The notes: a model not told the origin generated them from the sequence alone. A DNA stretch of 64,000 nucleotides from Candidimonas sp. SYP-B2681 (GCF_003971065.1 NZ_RYDV01000006.1:248001-312000), one strand, 5' to 3'; positions 42,079 through 50,736 are shown, numbered from the stretch's first letter. Made by a program: numbers and translations.

Positions 42079-42828
42079 TCAGGTCACAATATGTTCCTGG
42101 CCGATATATTCATAATGCTGTGTATTGACCTTGGACACACGCCATTCCACTGGCGTCTGATGAAAGGAATAGGCCACGCGCCGAAGCTCCAGTAAGGCGG
42201 TTCCCTGCTCTACCGACAGTAGATCGGCGTGGTCGGCGTCCGCCAGCGACACTCGCACACGTTCATCGGTGGCGATGACATTAATACCGAACATCTGCTG
42301 GTAAAAACTGTAGAGCGTACTGGGGCGGTCGCGCAGCTGCTGCTTTGTCAGCCCGCTGAACATGACGTCCCACACCGAGATCGTATCGACGATTACCTTC
42401 TGACCATGCAGCGTCAGCACGTTAATGAATTCGAACACATGCGCTCCGGCGCGCAGTTGCAGCTTCTCGCACACTTCGGCGCTGGCCTTTACGTGGCGGA
42501 AACGTTGAAGCGTCGTGGTGGGATAAGACTTTTCGCCGTCCTGTCGAACCACCCTGAAAAACTTGAAGAAATGCTGATTCTGAGAATGAATGGCCACAAA
42601 AGTGCCTCGCCCCTGATGACGGACGAGGATATTTTCCATAACCAGTTCGTCAATGGCTTTGCGCAACGTGCCGATAGACACTCCGAAGCGCTCGGAAAGC
42701 AGTTTTTCCGGGGGAATGGCATCGCCCTGCTTCCACTCGCCTGACGACAGCGCCGCGAGCACGGCGCGCTTGACCTGCTGGTAGAGCGGGACGCCTGAAG
42801 GACTTAACTGAGATAGCGTAGGACCCAT
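42079..42828 (-). CDS. GntR-family regulator, HutC type, of the sulfolactate cluster
   Basis: 249-aa regulator with a GntR winged helix at about residues 12-80 (PEKLLSERFGVSIGTLRKAIDEL) and a C-terminal UTRA effector domain (HutC subfamily) from about 95. GGAATAAG precedes the ATG. It lies between the slcC promoter and the divergent suyA promoter, each with a copy of the same 14-bp site next to the -35 box. It probably senses sulfolactate or sulfopyruvate. The name SuyR is used for regulators of such clusters; I do not assign it. Confidence 0.9.
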   Translation of the reverse strand: MGPTLSQLSPSGVPLYQQVKRAVLAALSSGEWKQGDAIPPEKLLSERFGVSIGTLRKAIDELVMENILVRHQGRGTFVAIHSQNQHFFKFFRVVRQDGEKSYPTTTLQRFRHVKASAEVCEKLQLRAGAHVFEFINVLTLHGQKVIVDTISVWDVMFSGLTKQQLRDRPSTLYSFYQQMFGINVIATDERVRVSLADADHADLLSVEQGTALLELRRVAYSFHQTPVEWRVSKVNTQHYEYIGQEHIVT

Positions 42829-42925
42829 GGCTTATTCCAAATTGGTGAGGCGCGGCATCCGTGAACACACGCATTGACACTGCATGTACGGCTCGCCGCA
42901 TAAGCCGGAATCATACCTTATATTA

Positions 42926-42939
42926 ATCATCTAGATGAT
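42926..42939. promoter_or_regulatory. GntR operator at suyA
   Basis: ATCATCTAGATGAT is a perfect 14-bp palindrome in the gntR-suyA spacer, 4 nt upstream of the suyA -35 box. See the matching site at 42038-42051. Confidence 0.7.
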
Positions 42940-42943
42940 ATGC

Positions 42944-42972
42944 TTGACATAGATGTTGTCCACGAATAAGAT
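42944..42972 (+). promoter_or_regulatory. suyAB promoter
   Basis: TTGACA (42944-42949, six of six), 17 nt, TAAGAT (42967-42972, four of six), 75 nt before the suyA ATG. Confidence 0.65.
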
Positions 42973-43046
42973 TCTTCGCACGCGATGCCGCACGGCCATC
43001 CAATGCGTCATGCCGGCGGTTCTTTTTTTAAACGAGAGGAATAAAA

Positions 43047-43328
43047 ATGATTCATGCCGTATTGCACGATTCCAAAGACACGGTCGCCGTTGCGGTTGTG
43101 GAAGGGATACAGGCCGGTACAGAACTGACCGCCTGGATCATGGACGAAGACAAGCTCACACACGTCAAGGCGCAACAAGACATCCCTATCGGCCATAAGG
43201 TCGCACTAAAAGACATGAATGTTGGCGACACCGTATATAAGTACGGCGTCGATATCGGCAAGGTGGTGGCCCCCATCAAGGCCGGCGATCATGCCCACGT
43301 ACAAAACATAAAGACGAAGCGCTGGTAA
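43047..43328 (+). CDS. suyA: (2R)-sulfolactate sulfo-lyase subunit alpha SuyA
   Basis: 93-aa SAF-domain protein, the small subunit of an iron-dependent lyase that removes sulfite from (R)-sulfolactate and leaves pyruvate. It matches the altronate-dehydratase small-subunit fold. [22 protein letters not shown] spans about residues 46-68 (split by no gap), and the C-terminus ends in KTKRW, as in characterised SuyA proteins. AGAGGAAT precedes the ATG. The large subunit follows 41 nt later. Cytoplasmic. Confidence 0.9.
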   Translation: MIHAVLHDSKDTVAVAVVEGIQAGTELTAWIMDEDKLTHVKAQQDIPIGHKVALKDMNVGDTVYKYGVDIGKVVAPIKAGDHAHVQNIKTKRW

Positions 43329-43369
43329 GCCTCTACCCCATTCATCCAACGGTAACAAAGGAGCTCAAT

Positions 43370-44545
43370 ATGGCTGTCATTTCCGCCAACACCACATTCA
43401 TGGGGTATCGCCGCGATAACGGACGCGTCGGCGTGCGCAACCACGTCATCGTCCTGCCGGTCGACGATATCTCCAACGCCGCCGCCGAAGCCGTCGCCAA
43501 CAATATCAAGGGCACACTGGCGCTGCCCCACCCCTATGGCCGCCTGCAGTTCGGCGAAGACCTCGACCTGCACTTTCGTACACTGATCGGTACAGGCAGC
43601 AATCCCAACGTTGCGGCCGTGATCGTGATCGGCATTGAAGAAGGCTGGACCAAACGCATCGTGGACGGCATTGCTGCTACCGGAAAACCCACCGCTGGCT
43701 TCAGCATCGAACTGAACGGCGACCATGAAACCATCATGCGCGCATCGCGTAAGGCCAAGGAATTCGTGCACTACGCGACGGGCCTAAGCCGGCAGGAATG
43801 TCCCATTAGCGACCTGTGGGTGTCCACCAAATGCGGCGAATCGGACACCACATCGGGCTGTGGCGCTAACCCGACCGTAGGCAATGCATTCGACAAGCTA
43901 TATGCCTTGGGCAGCACATTGGTATTCGGCGAAACATCTGAAATTACTGGCGGCGAGCATATCGTTGCCGACCGCTGTTCAAACGACGAAGTACGCGAGC
44001 GCTTCATGTTCATGTTTAACCGCTACCAAGACATGATCAATCGGTGGAAGACCAGCGACCTGTCGGAATCGCAACCCACCAAGGGAAACATTGCCGGCGG
44101 CCTGACCACCATCGAAGAAAAAGCGATGGGCAATATTCAGAAAATCGGCAAGAAATGCATCGTGGACGGCGTGCTGGACAAGGCCGAAATACCTACCGAC
44201 AAGGGCCTGTGGTTCATGGACTCTTCCTCGGCCGCTGCGGAAATGGTCACGCTGTGCGCCGCATCGGGCTATGCCGTGCACTTTTTCCCCACAGGGCAAG
44301 GCAACGTCATCGGAAATCCGATTCTGCCTGTGATCAAAATCTGCGCCAACCCCCGCACGGTACGCACTATGTCGGAACACATTGACGTGGACACCTGCGG
44401 CCTATTGCAGCGCGAGATCGACCTGGACCAGGCCGGCGACAAGTTGCTGGAATGCATGTTGGCAACGGCCAATGGCCGCTGGACGGCAGCCGAAGCGCTG
44501 GGCCATCGCGAATTCGTATTAACCCGCTTGTTTGAAAGTGCCTGA
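43370..44545 (+). CDS. suyB: (2R)-sulfolactate sulfo-lyase subunit beta SuyB
   Basis: 391-aa large subunit of the sulfolactate lyase, from the UxaA / altronate dehydratase family. The length matches SuyB and is about 100 aa shorter than fused altronate dehydratases, which contain the SuyA part. [19 protein letters not shown] near 12, the cysteine-bearing [19 protein letters not shown] near 153 and [10 protein letters not shown] near 335 fit the iron-binding family core. AAAGGAGC precedes the ATG. Sulfite released here must be exported or oxidised, yet no sulfite exporter or dehydrogenase lies nearby. Confidence 0.92.
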   Translation: MAVISANTTFMGYRRDNGRVGVRNHVIVLPVDDISNAAAEAVANNIKGTLALPHPYGRLQFGEDLDLHFRTLIGTGSNPNVAAVIVIGIEEGWTKRIVDGIAATGKPTAGFSIELNGDHETIMRASRKAKEFVHYATGLSRQECPISDLWVSTKCGESDTTSGCGANPTVGNAFDKLYALGSTLVFGETSEITGGEHIVADRCSNDEVRERFMFMFNRYQDMINRWKTSDLSESQPTKGNIAGGLTTIEEKAMGNIQKIGKKCIVDGVLDKAEIPTDKGLWFMDSSSAAAEMVTLCAASGYAVHFFPTGQGNVIGNPILPVIKICANPRTVRTMSEHIDVDTCGLLQREIDLDQAGDKLLECMLATANGRWTAAEALGHREFVLTRLFESA

Positions 44546-44654
44546 CCCCGGATCATAATGCACGCCCGTTCTTACGCCCACGATTGTGCAAAGTAAGGAC
44601 GGACTCAGTTCATCATTCCAATAAAAAATGTAATACAACAAAGGAGGTTGAGAC

Positions 44655-45668
44655 ATGAAAGACATTACTTCCCGGCCCTGTGCCGATCCCGTTCGCCGCC
44701 GGCTGCTACAGGTCGCCGGTGCAGCAGGCCTTACCAGCTTGGTGCCAGCCGCAGCGCTGGCTGCGACGCCTGACACCTGGCCTGGCCGCCCGATCAACTA
44801 TGTTGTACCTTTTGCACCGGGCGGCTTGACCGATGTTGCGGCCCGAACCGTGGCGAAAACCTTGAGCGACGCTCACGGCTGGAATATCGTCATCGAAAAC
44901 AAGTCAGGCGGCAGCGCCAACATTGGGGCCGCTTACGTCGCCAGAGCCGTGCCCGATGGCCACACCTGGTTGGCCATTACGCTCACCCATGCATCCAACG
45001 CAACATTATTCGCGGGCCGGGCGGGCTACGACCTACTCAAAGACCTGGTTCCCGTAGCAGGCCTGGCCGCATCCTCAATGATGGTCGTCGTTAATGCCAA
45101 GAGTCCTATTCGCAGCATTGCCGATCTGAACAAAATTGCAAAAGAGCGAAGCTTGAACGCTGGTTCCAGCGGCAACGGCACGCCGCCGCATCTCACCTTG
45201 GCCCTGTACCAAAAACTGACCGGCAATACGTTGATACATATCCCGTATAAAGGCGGCACACCTTCGATGACCGACCTCATGGGCGGCCATCTTGATGTTA
45301 TTTTTTCCAACTATCCCGAGTCCTTGCCCCATGTGAAAAGTGGTGCTCTGCGAGCACTGGCGGTCACCACCACGAAACGCAGTCCCGATTTGCCAGACGT
45401 TCCCACGGTGGCGGAAGCAGGATTACCAGAGCTGATCGTCGAGAACATGACTGGCGTACTGGCTACAGCCGGCACGCCCGATGCCATTGTGCAAAAGATC
45501 GGCAAGGCGATCGTAGCGCAGGTAGGTACGCCCGCCATGCGCCAGTCCATGATCAATATGGGCTTCATCCCGCAACCCCGCGGCCCGGCTGAATTCAAGC
45601 AGCATCTGGAAAGCGAGGTTAAACGCTGGCATGACATCATCAAGAGTGCGGGCATCACCGTTACCTGA
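44655..45668 (+). CDS. Bug-family (TTT) receptor, candidate sulfolactate-binding protein
   Basis: 337-aa periplasmic receptor. AAGGAGG precedes the ATG. The signal peptide has a twin-arginine-like VRRRLLQVAG and ends near ALA-ATP. The mature start WPGRPINYVVPFAPGG and HIPYKGGTPSMTDLMGGH are Bug signatures. It follows suyAB on the same strand by 109 nt. Known sulfolactate clusters use a TTT system (SlcHFG) whose receptor is of this family, so sulfolactate is the likely ligand. The SlcF/SlcG membrane parts are not in the window. Confidence 0.88.
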   Translation: MKDITSRPCADPVRRRLLQVAGAAGLTSLVPAAALAATPDTWPGRPINYVVPFAPGGLTDVAARTVAKTLSDAHGWNIVIENKSGGSANIGAAYVARAVPDGHTWLAITLTHASNATLFAGRAGYDLLKDLVPVAGLAASSMMVVVNAKSPIRSIADLNKIAKERSLNAGSSGNGTPPHLTLALYQKLTGNTLIHIPYKGGTPSMTDLMGGHLDVIFSNYPESLPHVKSGALRALAVTTTKRSPDLPDVPTVAEAGLPELIVENMTGVLATAGTPDAIVQKIGKAIVAQVGTPAMRQSMINMGFIPQPRGPAEFKQHLESEVKRWHDIIKSAGITVT

Positions 45669-45740
45669 GGCATCGTGAACCAACGTTCGACCCTGACGCC
45701 TGATCCCAAGCACCTTTGCGGCAACATCCTTAGATCAACT

Positions 45741-45769
45741 TGGTGGAAAGCAGCAGGAGTCGAACCTAC
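45741..45769 (-). other. tRNA/tmRNA 3'-end-like fragment
   Basis: The minus strand reads a T-arm, GTAGG-TTCGACT-CCTGC, then TGCTTTCC and ACCA, the form of a tRNA or tmRNA 3' end. The acceptor strand is one base too long, and no matching 5' half lies upstream, so this is a fragment, not a gene. Such scraps are left where islands integrate into tRNA/tmRNA 3' ends. Confidence 0.45.
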
Positions 45770-45783
45770 TTGGCAACGTCTTG

Positions 45784-45809
45784 AAAAAGCCCTTGATCTA
45801 CAAGGGCTT
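45784..45809 (-). terminator. Intrinsic terminator of the rraA-Bug transcript
   Basis: On the minus strand AAGCCCTTG, a 5-nt loop and CAAGGGCTT form a perfect 9-bp stem running into TTTTTC, 39 nt past the Bug receptor stop at 45848. Confidence 0.75.
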
Positions 45810-45847
45810 GATATGGAATGCGTTCGAAAGCGTCCGAACGTCAAACT

Positions 45848-46834
45848 TCAATTAACGCTGATCTTCGCTTTTGTAATGACGTCGCCCCAGAGTTTGATTT
45901 CAGCCTCGACAAAATCGGCGAATTGCTTGGGTCCATCTGGATACGCGTCTATACCCCGTTGGCGCAAATCCTGCTTGACATCGGGCCGCGCAAAGACTCG
46001 GCGCAAGGCGTCGCTCACTTTACTGCTGACTTCAGCCGGTACACCAACGGGTGCGAATAGGCCAAACCATAGCGTTGCTTCGTAGTCGGTAATTCCCTGT
46101 TCGTGGAAGGTTTTCACGTCCGGCAACACCGCCGATCGCTGCAGCGTCGTTACACCTAAGGCTTTCACGCGCCCAGACTGCACAAACGGAAGTGCTGTCG
46201 GCAAGGGCTCCAATAGCAAGTCTATTTGCTTACCCATCAGGTCGGTCATCGCGGGCGCGCCACCGCGGTACGGTACATGCATCCATTGCGAGCCAGTGCG
46301 CAGCTTCAATAGTTCGGTTTGGATATGATGGCTGGTGCCAGCCCCGGCGGACCCGTAATTGATCGCAGCGGGATCTTTTTTGTCGGCGGCTACCAATGCG
46401 CCCAGGTCACTCCAGGGGGAATCTGCCGCGGTGACCGCAATACTCGGAGCAGACGCAATACCCCCCAGGGCCACCAAATCCTTGCTCGGCGAATAGCCGA
46501 CATTCTTATACAGATGCGGTGCTACAGCGATTGTGCTGGTAGCACCCAATAATAGGGTGTAGCCGTCGGCTTGACTGTTCACCGCGCTCATGGTTCCTAT
46601 GGTTCCACCCGCGCCAGCACGGTTTTCAACGATGACACTCGTCTTGAGCTCTTCACCCAGATAGGTGGCGGTAAGGCGCGCCACGGTGTCATTGATGCCG
46701 CCAGCCGGAAACGGGACGATCATTTTTATCGCCCTGTCCGGCCAAGCGTGCGCCGTGCTCATCACACCACAAGCCAGTGCAAACATTGTCGTTTTTATAA
46801 CCTTGCGCAATAGTGCGCCGGAACTGTTTTTCAT
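45848..46834 (-). CDS. Bug-family (TTT) periplasmic substrate-binding protein
   Basis: 328-aa orphan Bug receptor. The ATG at 46834 is chosen because GGAGGAGG lies about 8 nt upstream; ATGs at 46840 and 46852 sit on or in that site. The signal peptide ends at AHA-WPD. WPDRAIKMIVPFPAGG, VENRAGAGGTIG and HVPYRGG are Bug signatures. It follows the RraA-like gene by 96 nt on the same strand and ends in an intrinsic terminator. Probable ligand: a carboxylate used by the RraA-like enzyme. Confidence 0.92.
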   Translation of the reverse strand: MKNSSGALLRKVIKTTMFALACGVMSTAHAWPDRAIKMIVPFPAGGINDTVARLTATYLGEELKTSVIVENRAGAGGTIGTMSAVNSQADGYTLLLGATSTIAVAPHLYKNVGYSPSKDLVALGGIASAPSIAVTAADSPWSDLGALVAADKKDPAAINYGSAGAGTSHHIQTELLKLRTGSQWMHVPYRGGAPAMTDLMGKQIDLLLEPLPTALPFVQSGRVKALGVTTLQRSAVLPDVKTFHEQGITDYEATLWFGLFAPVGVPAEVSSKVSDALRRVFARPDVKQDLRQRGIDAYPDGPKQFADFVEAEIKLWGDVITKAKISVN

Positions 46835-46930
46835 GTTCATTGCCTCCTCCATACGAGTTCACTTCATTCACACCGCCGCGTTGGCATATATTTGCCAATC
46901 GCGACGGCGAGGTATGCGGTTTACTGACGC

Positions 46931-47605
46931 TTAAACGTGGCCATACTTATCCAGCGCTTCTGCCAAAGACATGCCCTGGCTCAAGCTTGCACGGATATCA
47001 ATTTCTTGCTGCGTCAGCTGCTCGGACTTTTGCAGCACTTCGTCCACAACGGCCTGTGGGATCACCAGAGCGCCATCATCGTCACCGAGAATGAAGTCAC
47101 CGGGAGCGACCGCGACCCGGCGACCCGTGGCGCCTTCCATGAAGACCGGCACGTTGCACGCGGTGACCTTCCAGCGGCTGATCGACTGCACGGGAGTGCG
47201 GAAGCGACCAAACACAGTGAAGCCCAGAGCGTTGATCCAGCGCGTATCGCGCAGCCCGCCGTCTACAATGGCGCCGACGCTACCCTTTTCTTTCATGCCA
47301 ATGGCGATAAGCTCACCGAAATAGCAGATGCCATCGCCGTCGCCCGACCAGACCGATACGTCGCCGTCTGACAAGCCGGCACACGCCTTCATCTTGTCGG
47401 CATCGCCACCGAAGCCATACGGTGTCATCTGACCGCGTATGGTGTAGGCCCATCCAGCCAGGCGCTCACCCCCGGTTTGGTGCTGAAACCCAGCCGCGAG
47501 ACCTTGGTCCGGATAACCCATTTCGTCTAATACGTCTGCGACGTTCGATGTATCCACCTTCAAAAAGCGTTCACGAACGGATTTTTTATATTCCTGATTT
47601 ACCAT
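46931..47605 (-). CDS. RraA-like protein (HMG/CHA aldolase superfamily)
   Basis: 224-aa RraA-family protein, more likely a metabolic aldolase or oxaloacetate decarboxylase (4-hydroxy-4-methyl-2-oxoglutarate aldolase type) than an RNase E inhibitor. The ATG at 47605 follows AGGAG at 7 nt; a longer frame to 47668 is rejected. TSNVADVLDEMG near 21, the GAIVDGGLRDT stretch near 125 with the catalytic arginine and metal-binding aspartate, and GDFILGDDDGALVIP near 175 are family marks. Divergent from lysR with a strong LysR-type dyad between. Confidence 0.85.
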   Translation of the reverse strand: MVNQEYKKSVRERFLKVDTSNVADVLDEMGYPDQGLAAGFQHQTGGERLAGWAYTIRGQMTPYGFGGDADKMKACAGLSDGDVSVWSGDGDGICYFGELIAIGMKEKGSVGAIVDGGLRDTRWINALGFTVFGRFRTPVQSISRWKVTACNVPVFMEGATGRRVAVAPGDFILGDDDGALVIPQAVVDEVLQKSEQLTQQEIDIRASLSQGMSLAEALDKYGHV

Positions 47606-47722
47606 CACCTGCTCCTTCCTATATAAAACGCCGAGCGCGGCATCGGCCAGCGGTGGCGACCGCGGCATATTTTTATGTTAGAGGTGCACCCATTGCAGGA
47701 CAAACGATTTAAAGTGTACGAA

Positions 47723-47743
47723 GCTATTAGCGCAGCTAATAGC
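47723..47743. promoter_or_regulatory. LysR-type operator, copy 1
   Basis: GCTATTAGC-GCA-GCTAATAGC is a perfect 9-bp dyad in the rraA-lysR spacer. A second copy with the same spacing lies at 48793-48813. Confidence 0.75.
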
Positions 47744-47783
47744 GGCTATTTACCTTACTTTTCCCCGCTTTTGATGGATACAC

Positions 47784-48770
47784 ATGACTAGACGTCTTCC
47801 GCCTTTACTGGCCACGCGACACTTCGAAGCCGCCGCCCGGCATCTATCTTTCACCTTGGCCGCGGAAGAACTCTTCGTTACGCAAGGGGCCATCAGCCTA
47901 CAGGTCCGCAAGCTGGAGGAATTCCTGGGAACGCCTCTGTTCATTCGCCACGCCCGCACTGTCGAACTCACGAACCAGGGCAAGCAATACTACGAGGCAT
48001 GCCGCATTCTGCTCGAGGGTCTTGAACTTGCCACTCGCAATCTGACGAACCCGACTCATCACGAGACGCTTACCGTCAGCACGATTCCGACGATAGGCAC
48101 ACTATGGCTGATGCCGCGCCTTGCGTCGTTTGCATCCGAGAACCCGGACATCGAAGTACGCGTCGTATCAGACATCCGGCCGGTCGATATGCAGTCCCAC
48201 AATATCGACGTGGCGTTGCGAGTGGGAAAGCTGCCGGGCCAACGCTATCCGTCGCACTTCCCCACCGTGAATCTGGTGATGTTGCAATCGTGGACCGATA
48301 TCGAGGCAGATTTGCTTTTCCATGATGTCATGGTTCCCATTGCATCGAAGCAGTGGTATGCGACCCAGCCTCCCATCGAAGAAATCACTGACTTTAAAAC
48401 GGCATCGCTGGTCCATACGGCAAGCCGCCCCCATGCGTGGCGTGACTGGCTAAAAGCCTATGGTGTCGACTATTCGCCGACCGGTAATGAGCCGGAATAC
48501 GGCCATTTTTATATTGCGCTGGGCGCAGCACAGGATCACAAAGGCATTGCATTGATTCCCGATGTTTTGCTGCAGGGCTATCCCGGGCGCAACGAGTTCG
48601 ACGTGCTGATGCCCGAGATACACCGAGTTCGAAGCGCTGGCGACTACTATTTGCTTACTCGCACGTCTTCGCGAAAACATTCCGCCATTCAGAAATTTCG
48701 CAATTGGATATTGGAACAGGCGCGCCTAACCGTTGAAAATAGCGCAATCCAGTCCAGCATTAGCCTGTAG
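47784..48770 (+). CDS. LysR-family transcriptional regulator (GcvA-like)
   Basis: 328-aa regulator starting RRLPPLLATRHFEAAARHLS, the GcvA/AmpR-like form, with recognition region LFVTQGAISLQVRKLEEFL near 35-53 and an effector domain from about 95. It lies between rraA (divergent) and the aspartate-dehydrogenase-like gene (downstream, same strand). The same dyad precedes both targets, so it probably controls both sides. Confidence 0.92.
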   Translation: MTRRLPPLLATRHFEAAARHLSFTLAAEELFVTQGAISLQVRKLEEFLGTPLFIRHARTVELTNQGKQYYEACRILLEGLELATRNLTNPTHHETLTVSTIPTIGTLWLMPRLASFASENPDIEVRVVSDIRPVDMQSHNIDVALRVGKLPGQRYPSHFPTVNLVMLQSWTDIEADLLFHDVMVPIASKQWYATQPPIEEITDFKTASLVHTASRPHAWRDWLKAYGVDYSPTGNEPEYGHFYIALGAAQDHKGIALIPDVLLQGYPGRNEFDVLMPEIHRVRSAGDYYLLTRTSSRKHSAIQKFRNWILEQARLTVENSAIQSSISL

Positions 48771-48792
48771 CGCGAGCGCGCATTTTTCACAA

Positions 48793-48813
48793 GCTATTAG
48801 CCAGGCTAATCGC
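48793..48813. promoter_or_regulatory. LysR-type operator, copy 2
   Basis: GCTATTAGC-CAG-GCTAATCGC matches copy 1 at 47723-47743 in both arms except one base, with the same 3-nt spacer. It lies 100 bp upstream of the aspartate-dehydrogenase-like gene. Confidence 0.7.
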
Positions 48814-48912
48814 TGGACTGATAACAAATCGTTTGTTCGTGCAATATCTCTTTCTTAGAATGAAGTCGGTCGCCTTCAAGGCCGAATAACTTTGTAGAAC
48901 AGGGATGAACAG

Positions 48913-49719
48913 ATGGAAAATATACGCGTAGGCCTGGCCGGCTTCGGTGCGATCGGCCGCTCGATCGCACGCCAGATTAACCAGGGTATAGATGGTGTCA
49001 CGCTAGCAGCCGTAGGCGTTAGAGACCCTGCCGCCCCGCCCGACTTTGACTGGGGTGGCCAAGGCAGCCCAACGTTCACGCGACTAGAAGACCTGGAGCC
49101 CCACTGTGACATCGTCATCGAATGCGCTCCGGCCCAATACCTGTCAGCCATTGCGACGCCAGTTCTGCGGGCGGGCAAAAAGCTCATCTCGCTCAGCAGC
49201 GGTGCGCTGCTTGCCAGCCCGGAACTCGTTGATCTGGCACGAGAGCACGGCGGTCAAATCCTGGTGCCATCGGGTGCCATCCTAGGTCTTGACGCCATTC
49301 TGGGAGCAGCCGAAGGGAAGATTGAGTCGGTCAAGATGACGTCCCGCAAACCCACCAAGGGTTTCATCGGAGCGCCCTTCCTGGAACAACAAAACATTGA
49401 TGTTTTGAACTTGAAAGAGCCGACTTTGATTTTTTCTGGCACGGCGCGCGAAGCGGCCGCAGGTTTCCCGGCCAACCTGAACGTGGCGGTCAGTGTATCG
49501 CTGGCAGGTGTGGGTCCCGACAAGACACTCCTGGAAGTCTGGGCCGATCCCACACTCGAGCACAACACGCACCGTATCGAAGTCATTTCCGACTCGGCAT
49601 TGCTGTCAATGGAAATCCAGAACATCCCGTCGGAAAATCCGAAAACCGGCCGCATCACCGCGCAAAGCGTCATCGCCATGCTGCGTAAATTGCGTGCACC
49701 GCTAAGCGTCGGCACTTGA
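48913..49719 (+). CDS. L-aspartate dehydrogenase-like NAD(P)-dependent oxidoreductase
   Basis: 268-aa enzyme of the aspartate dehydrogenase (NadX) family. The N-terminal Rossmann motif is GLAGFGAIGRSIA (8-20). IECAPAQYL near 76, LISLSSGALL near 99 and VPSGAILGLDAI near 117 are the family core, followed by the dehydrogenase C-terminal domain with GFPANLNVAVSVSLAGVG near 185. It would interconvert a 2-oxo acid with an amino acid. The following SDR and the RraA-like aldolase under the same LysR suggest one catabolic route rather than NAD synthesis. Confidence 0.87.
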   Translation: MENIRVGLAGFGAIGRSIARQINQGIDGVTLAAVGVRDPAAPPDFDWGGQGSPTFTRLEDLEPHCDIVIECAPAQYLSAIATPVLRAGKKLISLSSGALLASPELVDLAREHGGQILVPSGAILGLDAILGAAEGKIESVKMTSRKPTKGFIGAPFLEQQNIDVLNLKEPTLIFSGTAREAAAGFPANLNVAVSVSLAGVGPDKTLLEVWADPTLEHNTHRIEVISDSALLSMEIQNIPSENPKTGRITAQSVIAMLRKLRAPLSVGT

Positions 49720-49770
49720 TGCCTCGCGATCACGCATCCCATAATTAATTCATTCGAAGGGAATCCGATC

Positions 49771-50556
49771 ATGGATCTTGGTTTAAACAAAAAAGTCGCT
49801 CTGGTACATGGCGCAGGAGGTGGCTTGGGGAGCGCGGTAGCGCAAGCCCTTGCCTCTGAAGGGGCGACCGTCGTTGTCAGCGACATTAATGCAGACATGT
49901 TGCAGCGAACGTGCGAAGCCATAGAAAAGGCCGGCGGCAAAGCCATTGGCAAAGTCTGGGACCTGGCGCAATTGGGGCTTTTTAAACAGTGGCATAGGGA
50001 AATCGTCGACACCGTCGGCGCCATCGATATTCTGTTTAACAACACCGGCGGCCCACCTCCAAGCCTGGTACAGAATGTCGAACGAGGCATCTGGGAGCAG
50101 CACTTTTCCGAGATGGTGCTTTCGGTAGTAACAATGACCGACCTCGTCCTGCCCCACATGAAGACGCAGGGCTGGGGGCGAATTATCACCAGCGCCTCGT
50201 CGGGGGTGGTCGCACCCATTGCAAACCTGGGCCTGTCGAATTCCTTGCGTAGCGCTTTGGTCGGTTGGTCCAAGACGCTGGCGCGCGAAGTCGGCGCCGA
50301 CGGAATCACCAGCAACGTCATCATCCCGGGCCGCATCGCCACCGCGCGTATCGTTTCCCTGGATGAAGCCAAAGCCGCACGCGAAAGCCGCAGCTATGAC
50401 AGCGTAGTCAGCGAAAGCACGGGCTCCATCCCGGTAAAACGCTATGGAAAACCGGAAGAGTATGGCGCTGCAGCGACTTTCTTGGCGAGCGAACAGGCGT
50501 CGTACATTACGGGGTCGATCATTCGCGTAGATGGCGGGCTGATCGCGAGTATCTAG
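49771..50556 (+). CDS. Short-chain dehydrogenase/reductase (SDR)
   Basis: 261-aa classical SDR. Its glycine motif GAGGGLG (11-17) replaces TGxxxGIG. The loop NNTGGPPP near 90 and the active-site segment SASSGVVAPIANLGLSNSLR near 142-162 (catalytic tyrosine position reads N/L rather than Y in the usual YxxxK) are of the 3-oxoacyl-reductase-like branch where the motif is degenerate. It ends YITGSIIRVDGG. The gene follows the aspartate-dehydrogenase-like gene by 51 nt and shares its operon. Confidence 0.85.
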   Translation: MDLGLNKKVALVHGAGGGLGSAVAQALASEGATVVVSDINADMLQRTCEAIEKAGGKAIGKVWDLAQLGLFKQWHREIVDTVGAIDILFNNTGGPPPSLVQNVERGIWEQHFSEMVLSVVTMTDLVLPHMKTQGWGRIITSASSGVVAPIANLGLSNSLRSALVGWSKTLAREVGADGITSNVIIPGRIATARIVSLDEAKAARESRSYDSVVSESTGSIPVKRYGKPEEYGAAATFLASEQASYITGSIIRVDGGLIASI

Positions 50557-50568
50557 CACCGCATAGCT

Positions 50569-50616
50569 GGTGAACCTCAGAAAAAGGGTTCAAACAGTCA
50601 AAGCCTGAGGTTCACC
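50569..50616. terminator. Inverted repeat between convergent genes
   Basis: GGTGAACCTCAG (50569-50580) and CTGAGGTTCACC (50605-50616) are a perfect 12-bp repeat with a 24-nt loop, 13 nt past the SDR stop and before the CBS gene end. Probable bidirectional terminator without a T-run. Confidence 0.5.
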
Positions 50617-50736
50617 TAGACTCGTCGAGGCGATCGGTTTTCTGGGGGTGTGGTGACTTCCTCGCAACGGCACACTACAAGCTCTGTACGCAAACGCTAA
50701 ATCGCCGTGAGGTTTGAGGCATGTACGACCATCCGC

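Noticed and set aside
45741-45769. A functional tRNA gene on the minus strand
   Set aside because: Only the T-arm and 3' end exist, the acceptor strand is one base too long, and no D-arm or anticodon arm lies upstream.
49254-50372. 372-residue open frame on the minus strand
   Set aside because: It runs antisense across two clear plus-strand genes (aspartate-dehydrogenase-like and SDR) and their spacer, with no recognisable domain.
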